A stretch of DNA of 5,700 nt. It comes from UBA7657 sp049653045 (GTDB lineage Bacteria > Pseudomonadota > Alphaproteobacteria > Micavibrionales > Micavibrionaceae). The stretch lies in NCBI GenBank assembly GCA_049653045.1, contig JBASFN010000001.1, positions 1 to 5,700 on the forward strand. The letters run 5' to 3'. Shown piece by piece: positions 1 through 4,971 of this stretch (its first letter is position 1; the number at the start of each line of letters is the position of its first letter). The notes beneath the pieces are model-generated. The model saw only the letters and a list, made by a program, of their open reading frames with translations. It had not been told where the DNA came from and did no database searches. Made by a program: the position numbers and the translations under genes.

Positions 1-124
1 CCTGCGTAAACACCCCCAACACAATAATACACCCCCACGACTGCGTATCGCCCGCCCTGCCCGGCGCAAGGGGTGCAGGCTGGGCATTACGGTGATGTCT
101 GGCAATAAATTCCGAATGATCCAT
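1..124 (-). CDS. N-terminal fragment of an unidentified, probably membrane protein downstream of flhB
   Basis: An open frame begins at ATG 124-122 and stays open for 41 codons to the window edge, so only the N-terminus is seen. An AGAGG motif (plus-strand 129-133) lies four bases before the ATG, a slightly short but usable spacing. The next upstream ATG in the area hits a TAG after three codons, which supports this start. The peptide begins MDHSEFIARHHRNAQPAP, is basic and proline/alanine-rich, and turns hydrophobic at its end (WGCIIVLGVF), suggesting the start of a transmembrane helix. It follows flhB on the same strand after 60 bases with no obvious terminator, so it may belong to the same transcript. 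From gene order in alphaproteobacteria such as Caulobacter, the hybrid histidine kinase gene cckA is one candidate, since CckA also begins with membrane helices. That is inference from position only; nothing in these 41 residues identifies a family. Confidence 0.55.
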   Translation of the reverse strand, partial: MDHSEFIARHHRNAQPAPLAPGRAGDTQSWGCIIVLGVFTQ

Positions 125-184
125 AATGCCTCTAAAATGCCATAAATGAACGTGCAAGGATAGAGATCAAGCGCGGTTATCAAA

Positions 185-1264
185 CTATGGTTTCAGCGTC
201 CCCCTCAGCTTAAAGACGTAAGAAATGACCTCGGCCACGGCTTTGAAATGCTCCGTCGGGATAACTTCGTCCAGATCGACCGTATCGTACAAGGCACGAG
301 CCAAAGGCTTATTTTCATAGAGAATAATATTATTCTCCTTGGCGATTTCACGAATCCGCAAGGCAACATCGTCCACGCCCTTGGCGATACAGACGGGCGC
401 GTCCATCTTGTCGGGCTTATATTCCAGCGCAATCGAATAGTGCGTCGGGTTGGTGATAACGACATCGGCACGGGGGACGGACTGCATCATACGCTGGCGG
501 GCGCGTTCGGCTCTGACCTGCCGCAACCGCGCCTTCACATGGGGATCGCCCTCGGACTGTTTATATTCGTCCTTCATTTCCTGTTTAGTCATCCGCATTT
601 TTTTGTAATGCTCGAAACGCTGATAGACCAGATCAACAACGGCAATCACCATCAAGACAATCAAAACGCCGATCATTAACCGAATAACCAACGTCTTCAT
701 TTCCGACATCATCATCTCGATCGGCTGGCCGATCATATGTTCCAACTGCCCAAAATAGGGATACAGAATCAAAAACCCGACAAAGCCGATAACAACAATC
801 TTGACGATCCCTTTAACGAACTCGATAACCGAGCGCATGGAGAAAAGGCGTGAAAACCCCTTGATCGGAGAAATTTTTCCGAAATCCATCCTGATAATTT
901 CCGGCGCAAACAAAGGCCCCACCTGAAGAAACGGAGAAAGAAACGCCGCCAGCATCAAAAATGCAAACGGCAGAGCCATAATCAGCAAAACTTTTTTCAG
1001 GCCGCTACCCAGAACCGTATTCAGCCCCCCGGGAACACCGGGCATATCATGGGAGTGCTCGATATAAGCCTGCATCAACACGGTCAGGTCACGAAATATC
1101 GCGCCGGAAAACGACGCAATCACAATCGTCCCGGCGGTCAGCATCACCCAGTTGTTCATCTCACGGGAGAGAGCGACCTGCCCTTTTTTTCGCGCCTCCT
1201 CCAGCTTTTTGGGCGTGGGGTCTTCGGTTTTCTGGGAATCGTCCGGCTGGTCTTCGTCTGCCAT
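185..1264 (-). CDS. flhB: FlhB, flagellar type III export switch protein
   Basis: FlhB is the inner-membrane export-apparatus protein that switches substrate specificity from rod/hook to filament proteins by autocleavage in its cytoplasmic domain. The product has 359 residues, close to the usual FlhB length. The N-terminus carries the family signature EDPTPKKLEEARKKGQV (residues 14-30). Hydrophobic segments lie near residues 37-57, 90-113, 150-172 and 190-214. A highly charged linker follows (about 216-262), then the NPTH motif at 272-275, where cleavage between N272 and P273 is expected. The C-terminal domain continues with IALEYKPD, ENKPLARALY and VIPTEHFKAVAEVISYVF, all typical. ATG 1264-1262 lies only three bases after the fliR stop, indicating translational coupling. 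The gene ends with TAG at 187-185. No defect is visible; identification is secure. Confidence 0.98.
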   Translation of the reverse strand: MADEDQPDDSQKTEDPTPKKLEEARKKGQVALSREMNNWVMLTAGTIVIASFSGAIFRDLTVLMQAYIEHSHDMPGVPGGLNTVLGSGLKKVLLIMALPFAFLMLAAFLSPFLQVGPLFAPEIIRMDFGKISPIKGFSRLFSMRSVIEFVKGIVKIVVIGFVGFLILYPYFGQLEHMIGQPIEMMMSEMKTLVIRLMIGVLIVLMVIAVVDLVYQRFEHYKKMRMTKQEMKDEYKQSEGDPHVKARLRQVRAERARQRMMQSVPRADVVITNPTHYSIALEYKPDKMDAPVCIAKGVDDVALRIREIAKENNIILYENKPLARALYDTVDLDEVIPTEHFKAVAEVISYVFKLRGTLKP

Positions 1265-1267
1265 GGC

Positions 1268-2044
1268 CTAGCCTGCCGCCTTGAGAAAAAACACCATACC
1301 CTCCTCAAACTGGAGTGCCCAATACATATATATGGCGGAAAGAACCAGCGAGATCGTAATAACGGAAAGAAGAATCTGAAGCGGTAACGCCAGCATAAAA
1401 ACCTGTATCTGCGGCATCAGGCGGGAAAGAACGCCCATCCCAACATAAATCAAAAGCGTTAAAACAATAAACGGCGCACCAATTTTAACACCAATCGCAA
1501 AACTGGCCGACACCGTACGCGCCATCATCTCGGCCATGCTGCCCGTATCGGGAACCTGCCCGACGGGGAACAACTCATAACTTTCCAAGAGACCGCCGAT
1601 CAACAAATGATGCAAATCAGTGGCAAATAAAACCAGCACGCCCGTCACAGACAAAAACGCACCGACGAGCGATCCTTGCGTGGCCATCGACGGATTAAAT
1701 ACCTGCGCGTTGGCAAGGCCAGAGGAGGAAGAAATCACCATACCGGCCGTATCCAGCGCCATCATAAAAATCCGCGCTACCGTGCCAAAAAACACGCCGA
1801 TCAAAAATTCCATGACAATCAGGGAAAAGAGCATAAACGTCCCCGGCACAGGGTTTGGCATATATTTCATCGTCATGGGAAACAATACAAAACTAAGCCC
1901 CAGCGCGATCATCAACCGAATGCGCTCCGGCACGAACGAATCGCCCAAGCCCGGCATAATCATCACCGCCGTTCCCATCCGCACGAAGGTCAGCATAAAC
2001 GCAAGAACCATCGTCGCCAGAAATGTTTCGATAAGGGAGTTCAT
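1268..2044 (-). CDS. fliR: FliR, flagellar export gate protein
   Basis: FliR is an integral inner-membrane component of the FliP5-FliQ4-FliR1 export gate at the centre of the flagellar basal body. The 258-residue product has normal length and is hydrophobic throughout, with about six potential membrane or gate helices. Family-like stretches are VRMGTAVMIMPGLGDSFVPERIRL near the N-terminus (shown here only as a location, residues about 21-44), LFATDLHHLLIGGL (about 139-152), IGAPFIVLTLLIYVGMGVLSR (about 187-207) and the MPQIQVFMLALPLQ loop that follows. The start is ATG 2044-2042; an in-frame TAA lies five codons upstream, so no longer form exists. The best ribosome site, AGAGGA, abuts the ATG with only about one base after GAGG, which is unusually tight. 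The gene is separated from fliQ by a 417-base segment instead of the usual close packing, while its 3' end is tightly coupled to flhB. Confidence 0.97.
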   Translation of the reverse strand: MNSLIETFLATMVLAFMLTFVRMGTAVMIMPGLGDSFVPERIRLMIALGLSFVLFPMTMKYMPNPVPGTFMLFSLIVMEFLIGVFFGTVARIFMMALDTAGMVISSSSGLANAQVFNPSMATQGSLVGAFLSVTGVLVLFATDLHHLLIGGLLESYELFPVGQVPDTGSMAEMMARTVSASFAIGVKIGAPFIVLTLLIYVGMGVLSRLMPQIQVFMLALPLQILLSVITISLVLSAIYMYWALQFEEGMVFFLKAAG

Positions 2045-2064
2045 TCCTCTAGGTTACCCGCCAC

Positions 2065-2078
2065 TTCCCTTAAGGGAA
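2065..2078. repeat. 14-bp perfect palindrome TTCCCTTAAGGGAA
   Basis: The sequence TTCCCTTAAGGGAA equals its own reverse complement. It lies 21 bases upstream of the fliR start and about 50 bases upstream of the putative plus-strand promoter. With no loop it is a poor RNA hairpin but has the form of a dimeric-repressor or other protein binding site. No regulator is identifiable, and a chance palindrome cannot be excluded. Confidence 0.4.
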
Positions 2079-2129
2079 AGCCCCAACGTCACGACATCCC
2101 CATACCGTCCATACCCTCAAAAATCCCTA

Positions 2130-2158
2130 TTGCTTTTCTTAAACTTGTTTTCTATAAG
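2130..2158 (+). promoter_or_regulatory. Putative sigma-70-type promoter of the 82-codon reading frame
   Basis: TTGCTT at 2130-2135 (-35, four of six consensus bases) is separated by 17 bases from TATAAG at 2153-2158 (-10, four of six, in the longer run TATAAGAT). The spacing is ideal, and the pair lies about 40 bases upstream of the only usable start of the small gene. The region is AT-rich, which raises the chance of accidental matches. Confidence 0.4.
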
Positions 2159-2201
2159 ATGTGCATTGGTGTTATATTAAATAGCTTAAGGTGCATAAAA
2201 A

Positions 2202-2450
2202 TTGTTATACAGCGTCCATTTCAATAACTGCACAGATATAGATCTCGCATTCAATGTTGTTAATACGGCAACTAGGGGAGTTAGCTCTGCAACTGCAAAA
2301 AAGATGGACGGCAACGGAGTCCGTATTGGGCCGTTTGATTCAAAACTTGAACCGGAAGATATAGAGAAAAAACTTCAAGCAGCAGTAACTGAATCCAATA
2401 AAATTTCTTGGACAGATGTCAAATTACAAGGCCTTGTTTGCGGATTGTAA
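2202..2450 (+). CDS. Hypothetical 82-aa protein inside the fliQ-fliR gap
   Basis: I do not recognise this product and assign no function. The frame opens just after a TAA at 2196-2198. TTG 2202-2204 is the only start that uses the full length, with TTAAGG ending ten bases upstream as a fair ribosome site and a plausible promoter further up. The first in-frame ATG, at 2304, would leave 48 residues. By hand count the frame is about 40% GC, lower than the flanking flagellar genes, and it runs against their direction. The peptide starts with a possible beta-strand region (LYSVHFNNCTDIDLAFNVV), has a central polar stretch (KKMDGNGVRIGPF), and then an acidic, probably helical part (LEPEDIEKKLQAAV) before ending GLVCGL. 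No signal peptide or membrane helix is evident. It may be an ORFan, a decayed cargo gene from a mobile element, or a non-coding frame in extra DNA. Confidence 0.45.
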   Translation: MLYSVHFNNCTDIDLAFNVVNTATRGVSSATAKKMDGNGVRIGPFDSKLEPEDIEKKLQAAVTESNKISWTDVKLQGLVCGL

Positions 2451-2462
2451 CCGTTAAAAACC

Positions 2463-2729
2463 CTACCCCGCGCCGATCATCTTATCCGCAAGCTCATGCA
2501 TAAAATCGACCAGCACAGTCATCATCCACGGCAGGAACATAAACATCGCCAAAAAAATGGCCAAAATCTTGGGCACGAAAACAAGGGTCATTTCCTGAAT
2601 CTGCGTGAGAGCCTGCACCAGCGCAATCGACACGCCAACAACCAAGCCGATCAACAAAATAGGCGCACCAATTTTGATTGAAATTAAAAGTGCCTCGCGG
2701 GCTATATCGAGAATCTCAGTTTCGGTCAT
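2463..2729 (-). CDS. fliQ: FliQ, flagellar export gate protein
   Basis: FliQ forms, with FliP and FliR, the helical export gate in the inner membrane through which flagellar subunits pass. The product has 88 residues, the normal size, with two hydrophobic hairpin segments at about 14-38 and 48-72. The stretch between them, VQALTQIQEMTLVFVPKI (about 38-55), is the conserved FliQ/SctS core. The gene starts at ATG 2729-2727 and ends with TAG at 2465-2463. The bases before the ATG (ACTTATGGCTTGAAAA on the coding strand) contain no recognisable Shine-Dalgarno sequence; this leader is the end of a heptamer repeat array. FliQ is flanked upstream by that array and downstream by the extra segment before fliR, so it is unusually isolated in its operon. 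Confidence 0.97.
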   Translation of the reverse strand: MTETEILDIAREALLISIKIGAPILLIGLVVGVSIALVQALTQIQEMTLVFVPKILAIFLAMFMFLPWMMTVLVDFMHELADKMIGAG

Positions 2730-2733
2730 TTTT

Positions 2734-2796
2734 CAAGCCATAAGTCCCAAGCCATAAGTGAAAAGTAACACTAATCACTTAACACTTACAACTTAT
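2734..2796. repeat. Degenerate heptamer array, nine 7-bp units, between fliE and fliQ
   Basis: The sequence reads as nine consecutive 7-base units in constant phase. On the plus strand the first three are CAAGCCA, TAAGTCC and CAAGCCA again; the last three (2776-2796) are variants of CACTTAN. Units in the left part carry AAG and units in the right part carry CTT, so the array has a loose inverted symmetry: TAAGTG at 2755-2760 pairs with CACTTA at 2776-2781. A tenth unit-like CACTATA (2797-2803) overlaps the fliE stop codon. Degenerate heptamer repeats are known from intergenic DNA of other bacteria, for example cyanobacterial STRR sequences; membership in that family is not claimed. The array fills nearly the whole 69-base spacer and replaces the place where the fliQ ribosome site would be expected. 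Confidence 0.65.
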
Positions 2797-2798
2797 CA

Positions 2799-3113
2799 CT
2801 ATATCGGCATCCTCATAATTTCCTGATAAGCGGAAATAAGGCGATCGCGGACGGCAACAACGGTCTGAAGGGTTAATTCGGCGGCACTCACGGCCTGAAC
2901 GACATCGGTCAGATCGGCCTCACCGGTTACGGCCTGCGCGGACGCCTTTTCGCTGGCCTTGATGGTATCGAGCGTATCGGTAACTTTTTCCTTCAGGAAA
3001 TCAGAGAACGAAACGCCCTCCTCTGCCGGCATTCCCGCTTTTTTCGAAAGAGCCTGCGTGTTGCCATAGGCACTGGCGGCGAGGTTAGGATCGATCATTT
3101 TACCGATAGTCAT
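2799..3113 (-). CDS. fliE: FliE, MS-ring/rod adaptor protein
   Basis: FliE links the FliF MS ring to the proximal rod and is one of the first proteins exported by the flagellar type III machinery. The 104-residue product has the expected size. Its C-terminal half carries the diagnostic pattern: VQAVSAAELTLQTVVAVRD (about 72-90), then RLISAYQEIMRMPI to the end, matching the family ending 'AYQEVMRM'. The middle contains SFSDFLKEKV. There is no signal peptide, as expected for a type III substrate. ATG 3113-3111 is preceded by AAGGAGA (plus-strand 3119-3125) at good spacing, the clearest ribosome site on this strand. The gene lies 26 bases after flgC and ends with TAG at 2801-2799, directly against the heptamer array. 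Confidence 0.97.
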   Translation of the reverse strand: MTIGKMIDPNLAASAYGNTQALSKKAGMPAEEGVSFSDFLKEKVTDTLDTIKASEKASAQAVTGEADLTDVVQAVSAAELTLQTVVAVRDRLISAYQEIMRMPI

Positions 3114-3139
3114 ACATATCTCCTTATCCCATTATACGC

Positions 3140-3559
3140 TTATGCCCGGAGTAAATCGATAGTCCTTAACGCCATTGTCCGAGCCTGTTCAATCATCCCC
3201 AAATTAGCCTCATACGACCGTTGTGCCTCGCGCACGTCCATAATCTCGATCAAAGCGTTGATATTGGGCATTTTCACCATGCCTTGCTCGTTCGCGGCCG
3301 GGTGGTCTGGCATGAATTTGAGCGGAAACGGAGTATTCCTGTCCTCGGCAATTTTATCCACTTCAACCAGCCCAACACCTAACTTTTTATCCAAAACATT
3401 CTTGAACGTGATGGTCTGGCGGTGGAACGGCTCCGATCCGGGGGTTAATCCCGTAGTGTCCGCATTGGCGACGTTTTCCGTGATAACACGAAGGCGCGTT
3501 CCCTGCACCTTCATGCCCATCGCCGAGATTTTCATTGCATTCAGAATATCACTGCTCAT
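3140..3559 (-). CDS. flgC: FlgC, flagellar proximal rod protein
   Basis: FlgC is a subunit of the proximal rod that crosses the periplasm. The 139-residue product has the normal length. The N-terminal rod-protein signature lies at about 4-35 and includes ISAMGMKVQGTRLRVITENVANADTTG in the form shared by axial proteins (residues 11-37, key residues N28-V-A-N-A). The FlgC-type stretch DHPAANEQGMVKMPNIN occurs at about 84-100, and the C-terminal helix has EAQRSYEANLGMIEQARTM before the final TIDLLRA. The Tyr usual in 'GYVKMPN' is replaced by Met, a small variation. ATG 3559-3557 follows the flgB stop by 14 bases, with GGGAG as ribosome site inside that gap. Confidence 0.97.
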   Translation of the reverse strand: MSSDILNAMKISAMGMKVQGTRLRVITENVANADTTGLTPGSEPFHRQTITFKNVLDKKLGVGLVEVDKIAEDRNTPFPLKFMPDHPAANEQGMVKMPNINALIEIMDVREAQRSYEANLGMIEQARTMALRTIDLLRA

Positions 3560-3573
3560 GGCCTATGCTCCCT

Positions 3574-3981
3574 TTATTGTGCGCCGATGGCGATTTTCAT
3601 CATCTGGATATTTTTCTGATAGAGGCTGGTCATCAAATTATAATCCATGATGGTCTGGTTGGAATTCAGCATCTGCTCTTCCATGATGACCGAGTTGCCA
3701 TCAGGAGCGACTTCATAAACCTGTTTTTGTTTTGCCTCTTTCGGATCGGCGACTTTTCCTTCAAACCCGACATGCATCGGGTTGGTTGCGTTGATGGTAA
3801 CAGATCCGGATTGGGTGACGCTTTTCAACACCGTGCCAAAATCGACAGGCTTTAAATCCTGCGGCTTGTAATCGGGGGTGTCGGCGTTGGCTATATTTTG
3901 CGAAATCACGCGCTGACGCTGGCTCAAATAATCCATTTTGGAGCCGAGAGCTTTAAAAAGGGCGATATTTTGTGTCGTCAT
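3574..3981 (-). CDS. flgB: FlgB, flagellar proximal rod protein
   Basis: FlgB is a proximal rod subunit exported by the flagellar apparatus and assembled next to FliE and FlgC. With the chosen start the product has 135 residues, normal for FlgB. It begins MTTQNIALFKALGSKMDYL, followed by the axial signature QRQRVISQNIANADTPDYK at about 21-39. The C-terminal helix region has NQTIMDYNLMTSLYQKNIQMMKIAIGAQ at the end (about 108-135), the FlgB form. The frame is open to a TTG at 4041, but ATG 3981-3979 is preferred: the extra residues are not family-like, and that TTG would lie upstream of the predicted transcription start of the sigma-54 promoter. The ribosome site is weak (AAGG ten bases before ATG). 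This is the first gene of the leftward operon. Confidence 0.96.
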   Translation of the reverse strand: MTTQNIALFKALGSKMDYLSQRQRVISQNIANADTPDYKPQDLKPVDFGTVLKSVTQSGSVTINATNPMHVGFEGKVADPKEAKQKQVYEVAPDGNSVIMEEQMLNSNQTIMDYNLMTSLYQKNIQMMKIAIGAQ

Positions 3982-4024
3982 GGTCTGAAAACCTTGTATT
4001 ATTCCTAACCTACAGGGAAAGATT

Positions 4025-4040
4025 TGCAGGAAGCGTGCCA
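4025..4040 (-). promoter_or_regulatory. Sigma-54 (RpoN) -24/-12 promoter for the flgB operon
   Basis: On the minus strand the sequence reads TGGCACGCTTCCTGCA. It fits the sigma-54 consensus TGGCAC-N5-TTGCA with one mismatch, and the invariant GG and GC are exactly ten bases apart. The predicted transcription start is near 4014, giving a leader of about 33 bases before the flgB ATG at 3981. Sigma-54 control of flagellar basal-body genes is established in several proteobacteria, including Caulobacter. The element touches the start codon of the divergent flhX gene at 4041 and covers its Shine-Dalgarno sequence, so the needed activator site probably lies inside flhX or further away. I did not identify an activator or IHF site. 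Confidence 0.78.
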
Positions 4041-4421
4041 ATGGTAGATGAATATGACGATGGCCGGAAAATTACCCCCAGCGACCTCCTAAGCCTTTTA
4101 AATATAAAGAAAATTCCTAAAAACAAGACCGCTGTCGCCCTGGAATATAGCGGCGAAAAAGGCGCAACGCCCGAGGTTGTTGCTGCCGGACGGGGAGAAA
4201 TTGCCGAGAAGATCCTGCAACTAGCCTATCAAAACGGCATCCATGTGCGGGAGGACAGAGCACTGGCCGAAATGCTGGCCAAGATCGAACTCGACAGCCC
4301 CATCCCGACCGAGGCGTTTATGGCCGTTGCGGAAATTCTCTCTTATGTCTACCGGGCAAACGGCGCACCGAATCCATTTGATGCCGCCCTCTCCCATGCT
4401 AAAGATGATACCCAGACATGA
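4041..4421 (+). CDS. FlhX-type protein: free-standing FlhB C-terminal domain
   Basis: The 126-residue soluble product matches the cytoplasmic C-terminal domain of FlhB without the membrane part, as in Helicobacter FlhX and Bacillus YlqH. Compared with FlhB in this window, TAVALEYS (30-37) matches YSIALEYK, EDRALAEML (71-79) matches ENKPLARAL, and SPIPTEAFMAVAEILSYVYR (86-105) matches the end of FlhB. The region equivalent to NPTH reads IPKNKT, so the autocleavage motif is absent; this resembles the part of FlhB left after cleavage. ATG 4041 is chosen over an open upstream extension because AGGAAG lies seven bases before it and the homology begins only after it. It opens the rightward operon and overlaps the next gene by ATGA. 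A role in substrate switching or in supporting FlhB is inferred from family knowledge, not shown here. Confidence 0.88.
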   Translation: MVDEYDDGRKITPSDLLSLLNIKKIPKNKTAVALEYSGEKGATPEVVAAGRGEIAEKILQLAYQNGIHVREDRALAEMLAKIELDSPIPTEAFMAVAEILSYVYRANGAPNPFDAALSHAKDDTQT

Positions 4422-4672
4422 TGCCCCTTGAAGACAAAATCGAAACCCTGATCGAAGAAGTTGAATCGGCCATTCACAAGGTCGAGTCGAATCACATCGT
4501 CGATTTCACCGCGCTGAACAAAGACATCGTCGAGGCCTGCACCGCCGCGCAATCCGCCGAGCCTGCACGCGCCGCCACTCTCAAACAACCGATTGCACGG
4601 TTAATCTTAAAACTCGATGAACTGGCCTTCGCCATCAAAACATATCAAAACCGCATACAAGGGATGCACTGA
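4418..4672 (+). CDS. Small helical protein of unknown function between flhX and fliO
   Basis: I do not recognise a named family. The 84-residue product starts at ATG 4418 (ATGA overlap with the flhX stop; a second ATG at 4421 is an equal alternative) and ends two bases before fliO, so it is clearly part of the operon. The sequence is predicted to be nearly all helical. An acidic first helix has LEDKIETLIEEVESAIHKVE (4-23). A middle part begins NHIVDFTALNKDIVEACTAA, and a last helix has LILKLDELAFAIKTYQNRI near 63-81. There is no signal peptide, membrane helix or metal motif. Size and helical build resemble small flagellar export chaperones (FlgN/FliT type), and its place beside export genes fits that, but this is a guess from form and position. 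Confidence 0.8.
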   Translation: MMPLEDKIETLIEEVESAIHKVESNHIVDFTALNKDIVEACTAAQSAEPARAATLKQPIARLILKLDELAFAIKTYQNRIQGMH

Positions 4673-4674
4673 CC

Positions 4675-4971
4675 ATGACCGGCTGGCACGACCTCCCCCA
4701 GATTGTCCGGATGCTGGCCGCTCTCGCCTTCGTCGTTGCCCTGATGGGCGGGCTGTCCCTGATAATGAAAAAAGTCGGCATGCCGGGCGTGCCGAATACG
4801 CCGCAAAATAAACGTCGGCTGAAACTCATCGAATCCCTGACGCTGGACGCCCGCCGCCGCGCCGTCATCCTCCAGTGCGACGACAAACAACATCTTGTCA
4901 TTTTAGGGCCGAACGGGGAGACTGTGGTGAAGAACGATATGGAGCCAATAGCCGATGACCAGAAAATATAA
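4675..4971 (+). CDS. fliO: FliO, export-gate assembly protein
   Basis: FliO is a small bitopic membrane protein that helps the FliP ring assemble. The 98-residue product has one transmembrane segment at about 12-32 (LAALAFVVALMGGLSLIM) followed by a basic stretch (NKRRLKLIESL, 45-55) and a small cytoplasmic domain with LDARRRAVILQCDDKQHLVILG (57-78, shown as location), the pattern of the FliO family. Sequence conservation in FliO is generally low; placement directly before fliP strengthens the call. ATG 4675 follows the previous stop by two bases and has AAGGGA about ten bases upstream. The fliP start ATG 4955 lies inside the last codons of fliO, overlapping by 17 bases. Confidence 0.9.
   Translation: MTGWHDLPQIVRMLAALAFVVALMGGLSLIMKKVGMPGVPNTPQNKRRLKLIESLTLDARRRAVILQCDDKQHLVILGPNGETVVKNDMEPIADDQKI

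Larger units (their letters stand above)
2045..2462. other. Extra segment separating fliQ from fliR
   Basis: In most flagellar clusters fliQ and fliR are nearly adjacent; here 417 bases intervene. The segment holds a 14-bp perfect palindrome, a plausible plus-strand promoter and an 82-codon plus-strand reading frame, each listed separately. The leftward (minus) strand shows no credible gene across it. The right half is clearly richer in A+T than the flagellar genes. I see no terminal inverted repeats, target-site duplication or transposase, so mechanism of arrival is unknown. The fliQRflhB message must cross this segment unless fliR has its own promoter. Confidence 0.6.

Noticed and set aside
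248..679. 143-codon plus-strand frame opposite flhB
   Set aside because: Antisense to the conserved C-terminal half of FlhB, with no ribosome site or family-like sequence.
1620..2227. Long plus-strand frames of 183-186 codons opposite fliR
   Set aside because: They are antisense to a well-conserved fliR and have skewed, very basic or low-complexity composition typical of shadow frames.
3258..3855. Plus-strand frames opposite flgC and flgB
   Set aside because: They are shadows of secure rod-protein genes.
3972..4040. 23-residue upstream extension of the flhX protein
   Set aside because: It would start inside the divergent flgB leader and cross the sigma-54 element; homology and a good ribosome site support ATG 4041.
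4684..4700. TGGCACGACCTCCCCCA as a second sigma-54 promoter
   Set aside because: It has a -24-like TGGCACG but no GC at the required -12 spacing, and lies inside fliO.
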